From NCBI GenBank assembly GCA_013365365.1, contig JABVXU010000022.1:62001-126000 (forward strand): a stretch of 64,000 nucleotides of DNA, read 5' to 3'. Positions 11,427-23,900 of the stretch are shown piece by piece (position 1 is the stretch's first letter; every line of letters starts with the position of its first letter). The position numbers and the translations under genes were made by a program. The stretch comes from Cruorifilaria tuberocauda (taxonomy: Eukaryota > Nematoda > Chromadorea > Rhabditida > Onchocercidae). Below the pieces are notes generated by a model. It made no database searches. It saw only the letters and a list, made by a program, of their open reading frames with translations, and was not told the origin of the DNA.

Positions 11427-12797
11427 GTTTTTCTAGTTCATTGTTTTTTGAAACCTTATTTTTTCTTTTGCCAGCTGTTTAGAATTATGGTTCATAAATT
11501 TTCTATTAATTTAATAGAAGCAGGACACAGAGTGCTTTTTGCGGTGATTGAAATTTGCAGAAAGATTTGCCGCTATACTTCGTGGGTATAGAGTGCTTAC
11601 ACATCTTCGTTAAATGCTTTTCTTTTTTTGATGTTTATGTATGTTTGTTATTTTATATATATTAATTACATTTCTTCGGGCTAAAAAAGAAAACCGGGGC
11701 TTTTGCAACTGGTCAGCGGCTTAGGATCACTTGAAAAAGGGATGGAATAATCACTGATCGTTTTTTGTTGATTTAGTGCTCTTAAGCATAAACAAGAATT
11801 TGATTTTCTCAGTTTTACTTTGATTTGTTCAGTCACTTTTTGTCTTGACGAAATTTAATTTTTTAACAAAATAAATGTTTAAATAATTCTGTTTCAATCA
11901 TATAATCTTGTTTGCGATCAACTTGTTAATGTTGATGCACGGTAAAAACGCTCTTATTTTTCTTGTTTTACATGGTCAGAGTGTTCATATTGATAAATGC
12001 GATATAAAAATAATCAATAAAAGTTGGAGATTTTGTGCGGTACGAGGTAATGATCTCAATAATATTTTAACACTAATTATTCTACAAATAATTTTGGCTT
12101 CGAGAAAAAGGTGGTTTAGATTTCTAAGTATTATTAACGTGAAGAAACATTCACGTTTGATAAATGGTGGTATAGCGCATTCTTGTGATGGGAATGGGGC
12201 ATAAATATATACATATTTGATGTCGCATCTGTTCAAATTATTGCCATTCTGAGAAATCTGAGAATGTCGATTGTTTTATGCAGCGAAGTGATAGGAGTGA
12301 CAGATCCAGCTGACCATTACGTCCTAAAACTAATTAATATTTTGATTATTGATTTGTTCCTATTATTGTAGTATATTTAACATAATACACATTTAAAGGT
12401 GTTTGGAACAAAAGACTCAGTAGTATGATTCAGCAGCAAATTAATATTATATTCAGGTGTAGTTTTTAGCACACTATGTTTACAATATTTGAATATGTCA
12501 ACTTATTTATTTAAGTTCGACTTTTTGACGGATGAAATGAGTAGTGAAAATTAGAATGAATCTCATCAAAATGATTCTCAAACGACCTTTCTATGTTTTG
12601 GCAAAATTGTTTTGGTTAAGCAGTACAGTGAATAGTATGTGATAATTAAGGATACTTCAGCAGTTAGTCCATTTTTCAACCAATATGTCAAACATAGCTG
12701 AGTAGAAATACATACAAATTATAGATTTTCGAAGCCTATATTCTCTCTAATATAATATTCCAAATAAGGAATTGAAATATTGGGAATTATTCATATC
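11427..12797. other. 3' UTR and intergenic sequence before TRAPPC13
   Basis: No coding exon was recognised. An AATAAA near 11868 is the best candidate poly(A) signal if the NAC beta transcript is long. ORFs on both strands around 11.9-12.2 kb look like chance. Confidence 0.45.
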
Positions 12798-15700
12798 ATG
12801 GGCGAAACAATGAAGGAACAGATTCTGATACTCAAAGGTGTTTTTATTGTTGAATTTTAAATTTTATGGAATTCAGATCTTGACTTTTCACAAATGTTTA
12901 ATCTTTGAATTATGAGTAATTATTTTTCATAGTGATGCGTCTTGCTCGCCCCAAATTTTACGAGAATATTTGCATACCAATTGATCCAGCTGATACAACA
13001 AGTCAGCTTATTGGCTCTGCTCTTTGTCGTTTAACTGGTCAAGAAGCTGCTGATGTGCCCATTGGGAAATATCTTATGGCACCAGAAAAGTTCGAGTAGG
13101 TCTTTCGAAGTTCATAATCGGTTTAGCAATGTTTCGAGCACTTTTGGTGATTGTTGATGACAACGATGACTTTAGAAAATACCTATTGATTACAAAACCG
13201 CGATGACAGCGCAGCTGAATTTGAGATCCATTTTTCCCAAGTAAAATTCTGATATCATAAAGTCTCACTCTACAATTTTTATGGAAATTGCGATTATTGT
13301 TAGGCAGTAAATAAGAAACTTCAAGAAATAAATATTTTCAGGAACATTTATCTGGGAGAGACCTTTACCTTCTATGTTTGTGTCCAAAATATAAGTGATA
13401 AGGTTGCGACGGATATATGTATCAAGGTAAATATATACGCATATATATATGCATATATAAAATTTCTAAAAAATTTGTCAGGTCTTTTCGAGCTATCGCA
13501 ATAGCTTTCTATGGAATTGTTATATCGATTGTAAAATGTTTTCATTTTGCAGACTGATTTGCAAACAACAAGCCAACGTAATGCTCTACCATCGCAATTA
13601 CAGGAAGCGAATGCTGTACTTGAGCCAGGGAAATGTCTAGGGGAAATTATTACTCATGAGATCAAAGAAATTGGGCAGCACATGTATGTCTTACTCGATA
13701 TAAATTTATTTGGATATTCGAAAAGTGAAAAGTGTTAAAATTTATGAATGGTAGTGAATTTAGCAGTCCGTTCATGACTTTTAAATTTATTAGAAAAGTG
13801 AATCGGAATGTTGCTTAAATTATCCGGCTACTTTTCTAGCAAATCAGGAATTTCTTCAGTTGATTTCACAGCGCTTTTCAAGACATTTATCATCGCATGT
13901 TATCTTCTGGATACGATTTTGTTTTTCTCTGATTGGGAGTTGATCCATCACTTTTAATATTTTATTATATTTGAATCGTCTGATTTTTTGGATCTTGTGA
14001 TAGTTTCAATAGCATCTTCAAACTATAATTGTATACTGTGAAAATAATTCATTATACACGTATTTTATGTGTTATGATTGAATATTTTGCATCTTTTGTT
14101 TTCTTCTCGCTTAATTTATTATATCTTTTTTATGGAGTAGGGTATTCTATTAATTTTGCAGATTGGTATGTGCCGTGAGCTACAAAACGTCTAAAAATGA
14201 GATGTATTTTCGGAAATTTTTCAAATTTCCAGTCACCAAACCAATCGATGTCCGGACAAAGTTTTATAACGCGGAGGTAATCGAAATAGATAATTTTCTA
14301 CTTGTGCTTTGTTAGGGATAGTTTGCTGTGTTATGTAAATTCAATTTTGAAAACATTCGTGCTTTTCAGTAAAATTTTTAATTATTTCAAAGAGCCAAAG
14401 TCTGCAAGGTAATTGTGCTGTTTCCATGCTCAATTATTGCTTTGTGAAGTAACTATTGACGTTTAAGGAGTTCCACTCTTCTCTTTTTGATGTTATTTAG
14501 AGATATTTTGAAATTTGAAAAATTTCATGTTTTTTATATGTTGCATTTTGAATTCTGAATTTCATAAATCTTATTATTTATGCAAAAAATTATGAATGAA
14601 GAAGATGTTTTATATGTTTCTGATTCTAAGAATTATGTTTTCTATGCAATTTTTGTCTGCGTGTTTAATATAACTGATTTTCTTTGCATGAATAATGTGG
14701 AACAGTGAAGTGCATGACAAACGGTATTTATCTTAATTGCAGGATAATTTGGTAAGCCCATTGTAAATTGCATAGCTATATGTTTAAAGATTGATATAAC
14801 TTTAAATAAATTAATTTTTAGGCTGAAAAGATTTTTAGACAAACAAATCCGTTTTAAAAGCTTTTAAACCTTTTTATCAATCTAATGAATACAAATAAGG
14901 CTCTGGATAGAAAATTCATCTGTAGAAAGTAAAATCTGAACTAGGCAAAAAAATTTTATGTTTTTATTTTCAAACTCTTCGTATGATAATTAACGGAGTT
15001 TGCAGAACAATGATGTTTATTTGGAGGCACAAATTCAAAATACTTCAGAATTGCCAATGATTTTGGAAAAAGTAATCCTGGAACCATCCGACTTCTACAT
15101 AAGTTCTGAAATCTCTCCTCCTGAAACAGAGTAGTTTTTTCATTCTTTATCATTTAACTTTTCCTTTCATATCTTTCATCCTTCATTAATTTTTTTCACA
15201 CCAATAGCAATATACTATTTTTGAAATAAAATATGTCTGTACCATCAGCATTGATAATATAGTTACCCATCGAGATTTATGTTGCTTCAAAAATATTACA
15301 AGGATAAAAATATGCAAAATCATGCTCTTCTGGTCACTACAGCAATACAAGTTAATTATATTATTATTTCCATATAGCCGATTATTAATTAGTGAAAATG
15401 ATGCCTTTAGAAATGAAAGTATGGAGCAGTCTTATCTCAATCCAAGTGATATTCGACAGTATCTCTTTTGTCTGAAACCAAAAACAACAGATTATTCCCT
15501 TAACTATTTTAAGTATATCATTGAACTTTCATTTTTTCTAAAGAGTTATTTCGTTTTCTAGAGAGATAAAATGATAGCTGGATAAAAGAAAAAATTGAAG
15601 TAGTTATTTATAGTGATTTTTATGAAAGTTCAAGAGAAAGTGCAAAATAAAGATGTATACTTTTCTGAATCCATTTGAATTTTACTTGTGAAAATTTTCG

Positions 15701-16965
15701 CTGTTCATTTTTCTCCTTCATGTTATTTGATTTATTTTGCGATAGCAACAAGGTCACATTTTATGCCACTTGAGGAAAGGAACATCAATTGGGAAGTTAG
15801 ATATGGTTTGGAGGACGAGCATGGGAGAGAGAGGTCGCCTACAAACTAGTGCTTTACAGCGAGTGGTTTGTTACAATTATTCCTATATTTGTTACATTTA
15901 TTTGCTATTTCTAAATTTGAATGTTGCATTGGCAGATATTTAGCTCACGGAAGCTTGAGAAGATAAATGATTTAATTAATTCCAAAATTTGAATTTCTAG
16001 GCTCCAGGATATGGTGATTTGCGACTGACAATTGAAAAAATACCGGCAACGGTGAAGGTCTTGCAACCATTTTCTATGGTGTGTCGGCTTCATAATTACA
16101 GGTAAGCTCCTTCTTGTAAGAATATAATAAGATTTAGCATTGTATACTTGGTAATATTTCCTCTTACATTACTGATTTTTTATAATTTAAAATACAAAAT
16201 GTTGATCTTATCGATTGTTAGCACTCTAAAATAATAGATTATAATTATAGCGAGCGATCATTGGATTTGGTCCTAACTTTAGACGATAAACTGCAACCGA
16301 ATATTGCGTTTTGTTCAACTAGTGGCTTTGAATTGGGACAATTGCCACCAAACAGCACGACTGACTTTTCCCTAGAGTTATTACCGCTAACTCCTGGATT
16401 ACAAGTATTTTATTTTTTTTATTAGTATTTTTACAAGTATTTATAAATAAATTAAATTATAAAAGGCATTAGGGATAAATTTCGATGCTGCGTTGCACTT
16501 AAGATTTGATCTATTTGTTTTGAAGTGTTGGTGTATTTCACAATAGGACGTTCTTTCTATAAGATTGCTATTCTCCAGCATGAATCAAGAACTGATTCTT
16601 ATATCAGTCTTACCTGAGTTTCTGTTAAATGGGAACATAAATTCATCAAGTCTACAAGACACCTCGATGAATAGTGCTCAAAATCTTAGTTGTCCATATT
16701 TGGGAATCTCCATATTCCTATTGCCTTGTATGGAAATCATTATAGATCGCGTCTTAAAATGTAATGGTCTCTTTGTATGTAACTCTTGTCCTTATCAAGT
16801 TTTTAATTACTACCTTTTCTGGCATTAATTACCTAATTAGTAGTAATGCATTCTTTATATCCTATCATATTTAATTTTCAGTCAGTTTCTGGTATTCGAG
16901 TCACAGACACATTCCTAAGAAGAACATATGAACATGATGATATTGCTCAAGTGTTCGTAGCATAA
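12798..16965 (+). CDS. TRAPPC13: Trafficking protein particle complex subunit 13
   Basis: TRAPPC13 is a metazoan TRAPPIII component acting in Rab1-linked ER-Golgi and autophagy traffic. Exons: 12798-12837, 12933-13095, 13342-13426, 13553-13683, 14162-14276, 14743-14751 (9 nt), 15006-15130, 15378-15512, 15746-15865, 16001-16101, 16251-16404, 16882-16965. Conserved segments lie in the family order: [16 protein letters not shown] at the start, [73 protein letters not shown], and the C-terminal [20 protein letters not shown]. Together these give about 420 residues, matching the family. All junctions keep phase except 15512/15746, where the exon leaves phase 2 but the next exon needs phase 0. A missed small exon or different splice sites must lie between them. 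Confidence 0.9.
14743..14751 (+). other. TRAPPC13: Nine-nucleotide microexon of TRAPPC13
   Basis: The sequence GATAATTTG (Asp-Asn-Leu) is preceded by TCTTAATTGCAG and followed by GTAAGC, both good splice sites. It keeps phase and inserts three residues at the point where the human protein has a short insertion (between KFYNAE and DVYLEAQ). Skipping it also preserves frame, so it could be alternatively spliced. Confidence 0.65.
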
Positions 16966-17941
16966 AATTTTTGAGGACTGTTGCTATATTAGTTTCAATT
17001 CAATAATGAATGATTTATTAACATCCGTAAATATCATTCAGTTTGTACGCAGGCTATAAAATTGCTTGTATCTGCTTAGTTATCATTCCTTATGCAAATT
17101 ACCAAGTCCTATTATGTGTATCTGAGCAAACTAAAATTTTTGTACGTATCGAAGAGATATTAATTGCAGAGAGTCAAGAACAAAAGCGTCGATTTCATGA
17201 AAAGTTTTAGGAAAGGGCGACTCCGAATACTAGATTAGGGGATCTAAATTTTCAAAAAAGGCGTACAAAAGCTGTTAGAATTCTGATTGATATTGTTCAG
17301 ATCTGTAGAAGATAACGTTGGTGCTATCGTTGGACTCAGTCTGAAGACTTATTTAATTATTAATAAGGAAAAAATAAAATTTTATGGCTAGCAAGCAAAC
17401 ATATTTCACAAAAGACACATGAAAATGGGTGCAGAACAAATTAATATATACAATAGAAAAACTTAGACAACCGAAATCTGTTCAATGACATAAGAAAACA
17501 GATGGAGCTGCAGCCAAGAACGTTTAATTTCATAGAAACTACTAGAAATCTATAATATTATATACACAAAATCATCCGAAATAATGTGGAAGTGTGAGCA
17601 TTGCTTAAACTCTGAACGATACTTTTTTGCATTAAACTCCAGGATGAGAGCCGTACTGAAGTGAAAAGAGTCCAAGTTTAAAGTATGTTTCTTTTTTTGG
17701 TCCAATACATGCAAAAATCTATAGGGTAGTGACCTAACATATGGAAGGAATCAAACCAAGATTTCTGGTACTGGAGATGGAGTATTGATTAATATCTATA
17801 AATTTTATTATAAATTCATAAAAAGATGATCGGCAAATAAGGAGAAATCTCGGCACTATTTAACGGAACAAATAAATTTTCTTTTGAATAAAAATCACAA
17901 AAAAAATAATAGTTCTATTTAGAGAGCAAATGAGAGAATCT
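16966..17941. other. Convergent intergenic region
   Basis: This lies between the stop codons of TRAPPC13 (+) and the large minus-strand gene. No gene was seen. TTTATT at 17804-17809 is AATAAA on the minus strand, about 135 nt past the minus-strand stop, and may be the poly(A) signal of that gene. Confidence 0.5.
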
Positions 17942-20900
17942 TTAATTCGAATTGGGCCTAATTGAAACATTGGCATTGTCACGTTCGGCATCACTTACGG
18001 TACTCCTGCTGGATGAAAATGCGGCATCAGATATACGCAGCACATGAGCTGGTGCAACTGAAAAATAAATTGTAAATCGTTGTAGTTGTAAAAGATTGAT
18101 TAACATTCCTCACTAACAGACTTTTCCTGAGCTTATAATCGAGCTTTATTTTTCGGAAGATTTGCTAACAGCCATTTTGACTGGCAAAGAATGCTGCTAA
18201 CCTTGCCCAGATAGCGCACTGAATTCAACCATAACGTTATCAATCAGTGTTTGCAAATATCCTGAAAAATTATCAATACTAAATTAATCATCTACATATA
18301 AATTTAATTCGACTTATTCAAAACTTGAAGAAAACAACTTTCTGAAAAACTGGAACGAACTTTTCATATTGAAATAATCTCTCCATGTTGAGTCCGGTTG
18401 ATTGAGTATATCTTCCAGTTCCTGAATAAATTGCCTTATACGTTTTACCCTATCATCGAATAGACCACCTTCCGGAATATACATCCATTCTGAGCATAAC
18501 CTTTCCACATAATTTTTTTCCGAAATCATAAGCAAATGATCGTATTGCGTCTTTAGTTTGTTCATTTTTATTGGTCCATTTAATGATGCCTCTTTTCGAA
18601 ATGCTACCTAAAATATGTCCACTTTACTAAGAAAATAATGCCAAAGTATGACATTTAAACTTTCCCAAGCAACGTAAAGTTAGGAAAATCAAATCTCAAA
18701 TTTCTCTCTCAAAGCACAGAAATTTTTATTTCACACATCAGGAACAGAAAGATATATGGGATTTTCCTGTATTCGTGTATGTATTAAAAAATTTTTTTTC
18801 TGAATAGCATGAGAAATTGATTTTTACTCAATAATAAGAAACAGATTACAATTCTTTTCTTAAAAATGGAAAGTGGAAAGTGAAGAAGAAGAAATGCATA
18901 CCAATCGTGTCACTTCAAAAAACTAGTGATTTAAGTATTCAACACTTCTATTTCACATTTACACGAAAAGAAAATAATTCCTTTACTTACTTGTTGCCAA
19001 GGACCATAATCTCCATCTTCATTGTGCTCCCTTGAAATACTGCCAACTGTAGCATCCTGTGAGCTACATGATCTCGTACTCGACAAACGATTAGTAAAAT
19101 CATTTGAAAAAATGCCTGATACATCGTTGCTATTTATTATCCGACTAATCAAACTGCTATTATCACCTAGATATTTCGATAAATCTGACGATCTTTGCTC
19201 ATCTTGTATAACTTGCGGCGTTATTGATCGCTGTTGCTCAGTTGTACTTTCTGTTCCCTTAATAATTCAATTTTATAATAGATAAATCTTGTAATAACGT
19301 TTATGCAAAAAATGTAATATCCGATGAGTCGAATAAAGAATCTTTTTTTGAAACTGTCAAAAACTTTACTTGCTCTTGCCTTTTTTAGTAGTGACTTGTC
19401 TGCTTACTTCAGTAATATACCAGACAAGTTTATAACAGACACAACGAAAATTACAAATTTAATTTAAAAGACAAAAACTGAAATTCATTAATAACTTAAA
19501 AACGTACCTTGCGATTAGTCCAAAGTTCATATTCACGTCTGCTTACTTCTTTATTAGTACCATTTTTCCAAGTGCCAATATATCGAAATACATCATGCAC
19601 TATTCCATCAGGTTCATATTTGAGTTCGTGCTCAGCTGTTATGTTAACTAAATCGGGATCCAAAAATCTGCAACTTGAAATTACAAATCCTATTCAAAGT
19701 GAGAGCATTTGAGGACAGTTTGCAGTACTACTTTGTTGCAATTGTCAATAAAAAAATGACATGATCAAAATTGATCAACTTCTTGGTGTTAATCAAACAA
19801 TCGTGTATCACTTAATACCATAAAACATATCGAGATGTATCGATATAAAAAATGAAGTTTAATACTGTAAACTATGCCGCTTATCAAACTACATAGGGAT
19901 CCGAAAACTAACATATATGGAAATATCAACGGAAATATGAATCCATATGCTAGTTTTCGTGAATTTCAAAATAATTTTTAAGAGGGAAGTTGTATTTTCT
20001 TTTAATTTAAAAATATGATTGCTATACATCGTGAAATAAAAACAGAATAATTTAAATATCTCTCAAAATTAAATATAGCTCACATTTCCTCATCAGTGTT
20101 TGAGGACCAGCAATTAAAGTCATTCGCATCCATACTATCATCTTCTGGGATTACTACAATTGTTTCCATGTCTGATAATTCCCTGAAATAATTAACTTTA
20201 TTTTAATTTCACATATGAGAGCATGCATATTATTTTTGTATAATTCTATTTCAATCAAGAAGAATTAAGTTATGCAACAACTAGCACAAATATTCGCATT
20301 TCCGCGATGCTTGATTTCCCAAACTCACATTGACGGTGCAGACAAATCAACACTTTTTTCATATTTTCCTTTGTTTCCACTACTGTATTGCGATGTTTCT
20401 TTAAGTTTCTCTATTACTTTTACATTGTTTCCTTTTAGAGTTTTTATTCGTTCATGGGATACCGTTTTTTTCTTTCTTTCCTCTTCTTTTTCTTCGTCAT
20501 CGAATATGAACCTGCAAGAGATTTATTAATAAAGAACTTTAAAAATTCGAAAAACAGTGTGCTGAAATCTTTAAAAACCATGTGGACGTAAAAAAATAAT
20601 AACCACTTACTGTTTTCGCTTAGAAAGTAATAATATTTAATTCGTTCAGTGGGATTTGGAAAAGATATGGTTACCTTTGCGGTGCTTTGATATGACGCTT
20701 TGGGCGATTCGTAGCTAACATTTCGATATTACCCTCACTTTTCATCCATTTCGTTTCTCTTTCCAAGTTATCTTTATTAGATTCAATTATTTCTTTACTC
20801 AACTGTTTTTGCTTCTTTTTGAGTGGTACTTCGTCCAGTTCCTGCTTAATATCATTCTCTAACGATTTTATGCCAGGTGTACTTGATTCCAAAGATTTTA

Positions 20901-23900
20901 CGCCAGTTGAACTCGATACCGAAGATTTTATCCCCAATGAACTTGAAATCTGAGAAGCAACGTTTGCAGATCTCACTGGAATAGTAAGATTCGGATTGTG
21001 CGCGGCAACTGAAGCAGCAAACTGTGCTCGAAGTCTTCTAATTTCGGGAGTTTCAAAAAGAGTTAGATCAAGCCGACGACCTAAAACTATTTATCATGAT
21101 TATCATCTATGAACAATAAACACCCCAAAATCGCAAAAGGTTAAATAAATGGAAAAAATCCTTGACGCCAAGTAAATTGCTTATTGGAGAAAACAACAAA
21201 ATGCCTAATTCGTAAGATCTGTCGAACTGGTACTATTACAATTTTTGATAACCTCACTAACTATTGCACTATACTTCGAAGTACATTTCGGCGGATTGCA
21301 CATAACTCATTTAGTGTCCATGTCATTCATTGGAATATGTAATATTAGATAATCGCATAGATAGTCATACTCAACGCTGAGAAAAGTTAAGAAAATGTGA
21401 AAATTATTACCTTCAATAGTAACGCTTTGCTACACGAATCCTTCACACTCATAGCCTTATTCCCCTCCAAAAAAAATCTTCTTTTAGCTTATTCTTATAT
21501 AATTCGAAATCTTTCCTTTTTAAATAAGTATTTATATAGAAATGTTCTAGAAAGAGAAAAAGCATCTATAATTACCAGCTAGACCTAATTTTAACTGTTA
21601 TTAATAAAATAATTAATTTTAATCCAGCGAATTATTTCACTAATTTTTGAGATTCATTTGAGATCCTAGCATTGCGTTTAAGTAGCTAATTTCAGGGAGA
21701 TTGCTAGTTTCGCATTACAAATTTATCAAGAATAAAATGAAATGGAAGCAGTAATTAAATATATCAATTTAGAAATGAGCTATATTTATCCACAAAAATA
21801 TTTTTTTAACTATCAAAAACCACGTTTCTGTCAAATAGTTACCAATTTCAACACGTTGTATTTTGACCCTCTTATCTCCTTTTTGACAGATATTAATTAT
21901 ATATCGGTTATGGCAACAGCAGTATTATTCTTCTCTTTATATAATCAAAAAATAAGAAATACAGTGTCTGTAAAAAGTCGATCTCTTATAATCGCATTGT
22001 CTTATTTTGTTTGAATAAAATAAGCATGAGAAGGAGATAAATTATGAGAAGTTTGAAAGATCAAATACCTCTAATGGTATTACACTGTGTTCCGTCTATT
22101 TTAGTGATAAAGAGACTGAAATTATATGAAAATAAACAGTTTAATAGGTACCATTCATCTTCTTTTCAACAGATTGCAATAAAATAATATTCTATTAATA
22201 CAAGGAGGAAGAATAAGATTGACTGTAATAAAATGAGCTTAAAATATTGAACACGGGCTTAATTTAAATTATGATCCATTTTACTTTTATGAGTATTTAC
22301 TTTAAGATTTGCTATTCGTGTTTTCATTGCTTTCCGAAAAGACGACAATAATACATATTTCTGTTATGTTAGCAAAGAGCGATTGAAGTACAAATACACA
22401 TCCTGCTTCCTAATTGCTCCATAGTATTTCAAAAAGAGATGAATATACGCAAGGTTTCCCGGACGTCCGCGAAATATCCCAGGAAAAAAGTACTTACCTG
22501 TTTTTGCTTCGTGCCTCTGAATTATCAAAGCTTGCAGAAGTGCTACTGATTCGTGAATTTTGCCTGAAAATTCCAGGTATGAATTTGATAATAATTCACA
22601 GGATTCGAAAATTGATTTAAAGCAAAATAGAGATTTCTATAAACCTCGCGCAATATTATTTATATGAATATATAAAAGAACACAACGGAATAGAATCATG
22701 GTTGATATCATAAGCGTAAAGGTAACATACTGTCAAGATAACAAATAATTCTGCAAGACTGTTTTAAAACAAAATATAATAAAAATTTTTATTGCTGAAA
22801 AGGTTACGGAATTTCGTGGCACGTCGTAAATCTGCAAGCGTTTTTGGTAGTGGAACTTCAAATACTGCTCGATAACTTCTACATGAGCTCAAAACAGCTT
22901 CAATAGCATCCAGTATTGGCTTATCATCCTTGACTGAAAAAAGAGATCCGGAAAATGTTAAATTCATAATTTCTCTTTGCATCAGATCTCAAATATCTCC
23001 TACTTTTCTTGCAAAAAAATCCTGCATATATGAAAAACAGAAAACAAATTCTTGCATTTTGGTGTTTCCGTTTTAGCAAATGTTGCCCACAAGGCTTCCA
23101 CTGCTACAACTTCTTGCAATTCCAATCGATTTTTTTCGCCATCTACAAAAGTTATTGCATGTTTTCGATTAATCAATCAATCTTTGAAAATATTAAATAA
23201 TACAGTAAGTGAAGAATAAAGAACAAAAAATTATCACCTAATTTATTCTACAAAAGTGGGAATTAGACTCATAACAGACTATCAATCGACCTAGTAAAAA
23301 TAATTGACGTAAACTGACCTGTCAAATTAGACGGTTTAATTGCTACGGGTCGAGGGATTTCAGTATCACTTGTTAAATCAGGTTTACCCGGTATACACGT
23401 TTCACTGTCTCCTATTGCAGCAATCTGTATAGTATTCGTGACCTCTGATGAAATACCCATCTCTTGCCTTGCTCTAGAATTCGGTTTTGCAGGTGCAGCA
23501 GACTTCACATCATCATCCAGATAGTCCCTCACTTTCAGTAATGTCGATGAAGGGCTCGAAGATGAAAATTTCATTGGTGACTTCGATGATTCTCGAAAAC
23601 TCATTTCTCTGTCCATCTTTTTTTTTAAATCTTTGGGTGACTTCGATTCAAAAATAACCCAATCCTTTGTGAGCGATTCTAAGCCATTTTCACACATATC
23701 CTCTTTCAGTAGCACATTCCGCCGTAAAAGAACATCTATAATTAATAGAAAATTATGTACCTTTTGCAATGTTTTGTTTCTAAGATGTACTTTGCACTGG
23801 ATAGTGTGTTATGCCTTATTCGAGATGACACATGATCATTTCAGCTGAGAAAATCAAGACTAACTACAGAAATGCCTTGATAGTAATCCATCACATCATA

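Noticed and set aside
11202..11591. 129-codon ORF over the end of NAC beta
   Set aside because: It is in a different frame from the conserved NAC beta exon and is lengthened by the 42-bp duplication, so it is a shadow ORF.
16565..16828. 87-codon ORF with hydrophobic segment inside the last TRAPPC13 intron
   Set aside because: It lies wholly between two well-supported exons (16404 and 16882), and its frame leads to neither.
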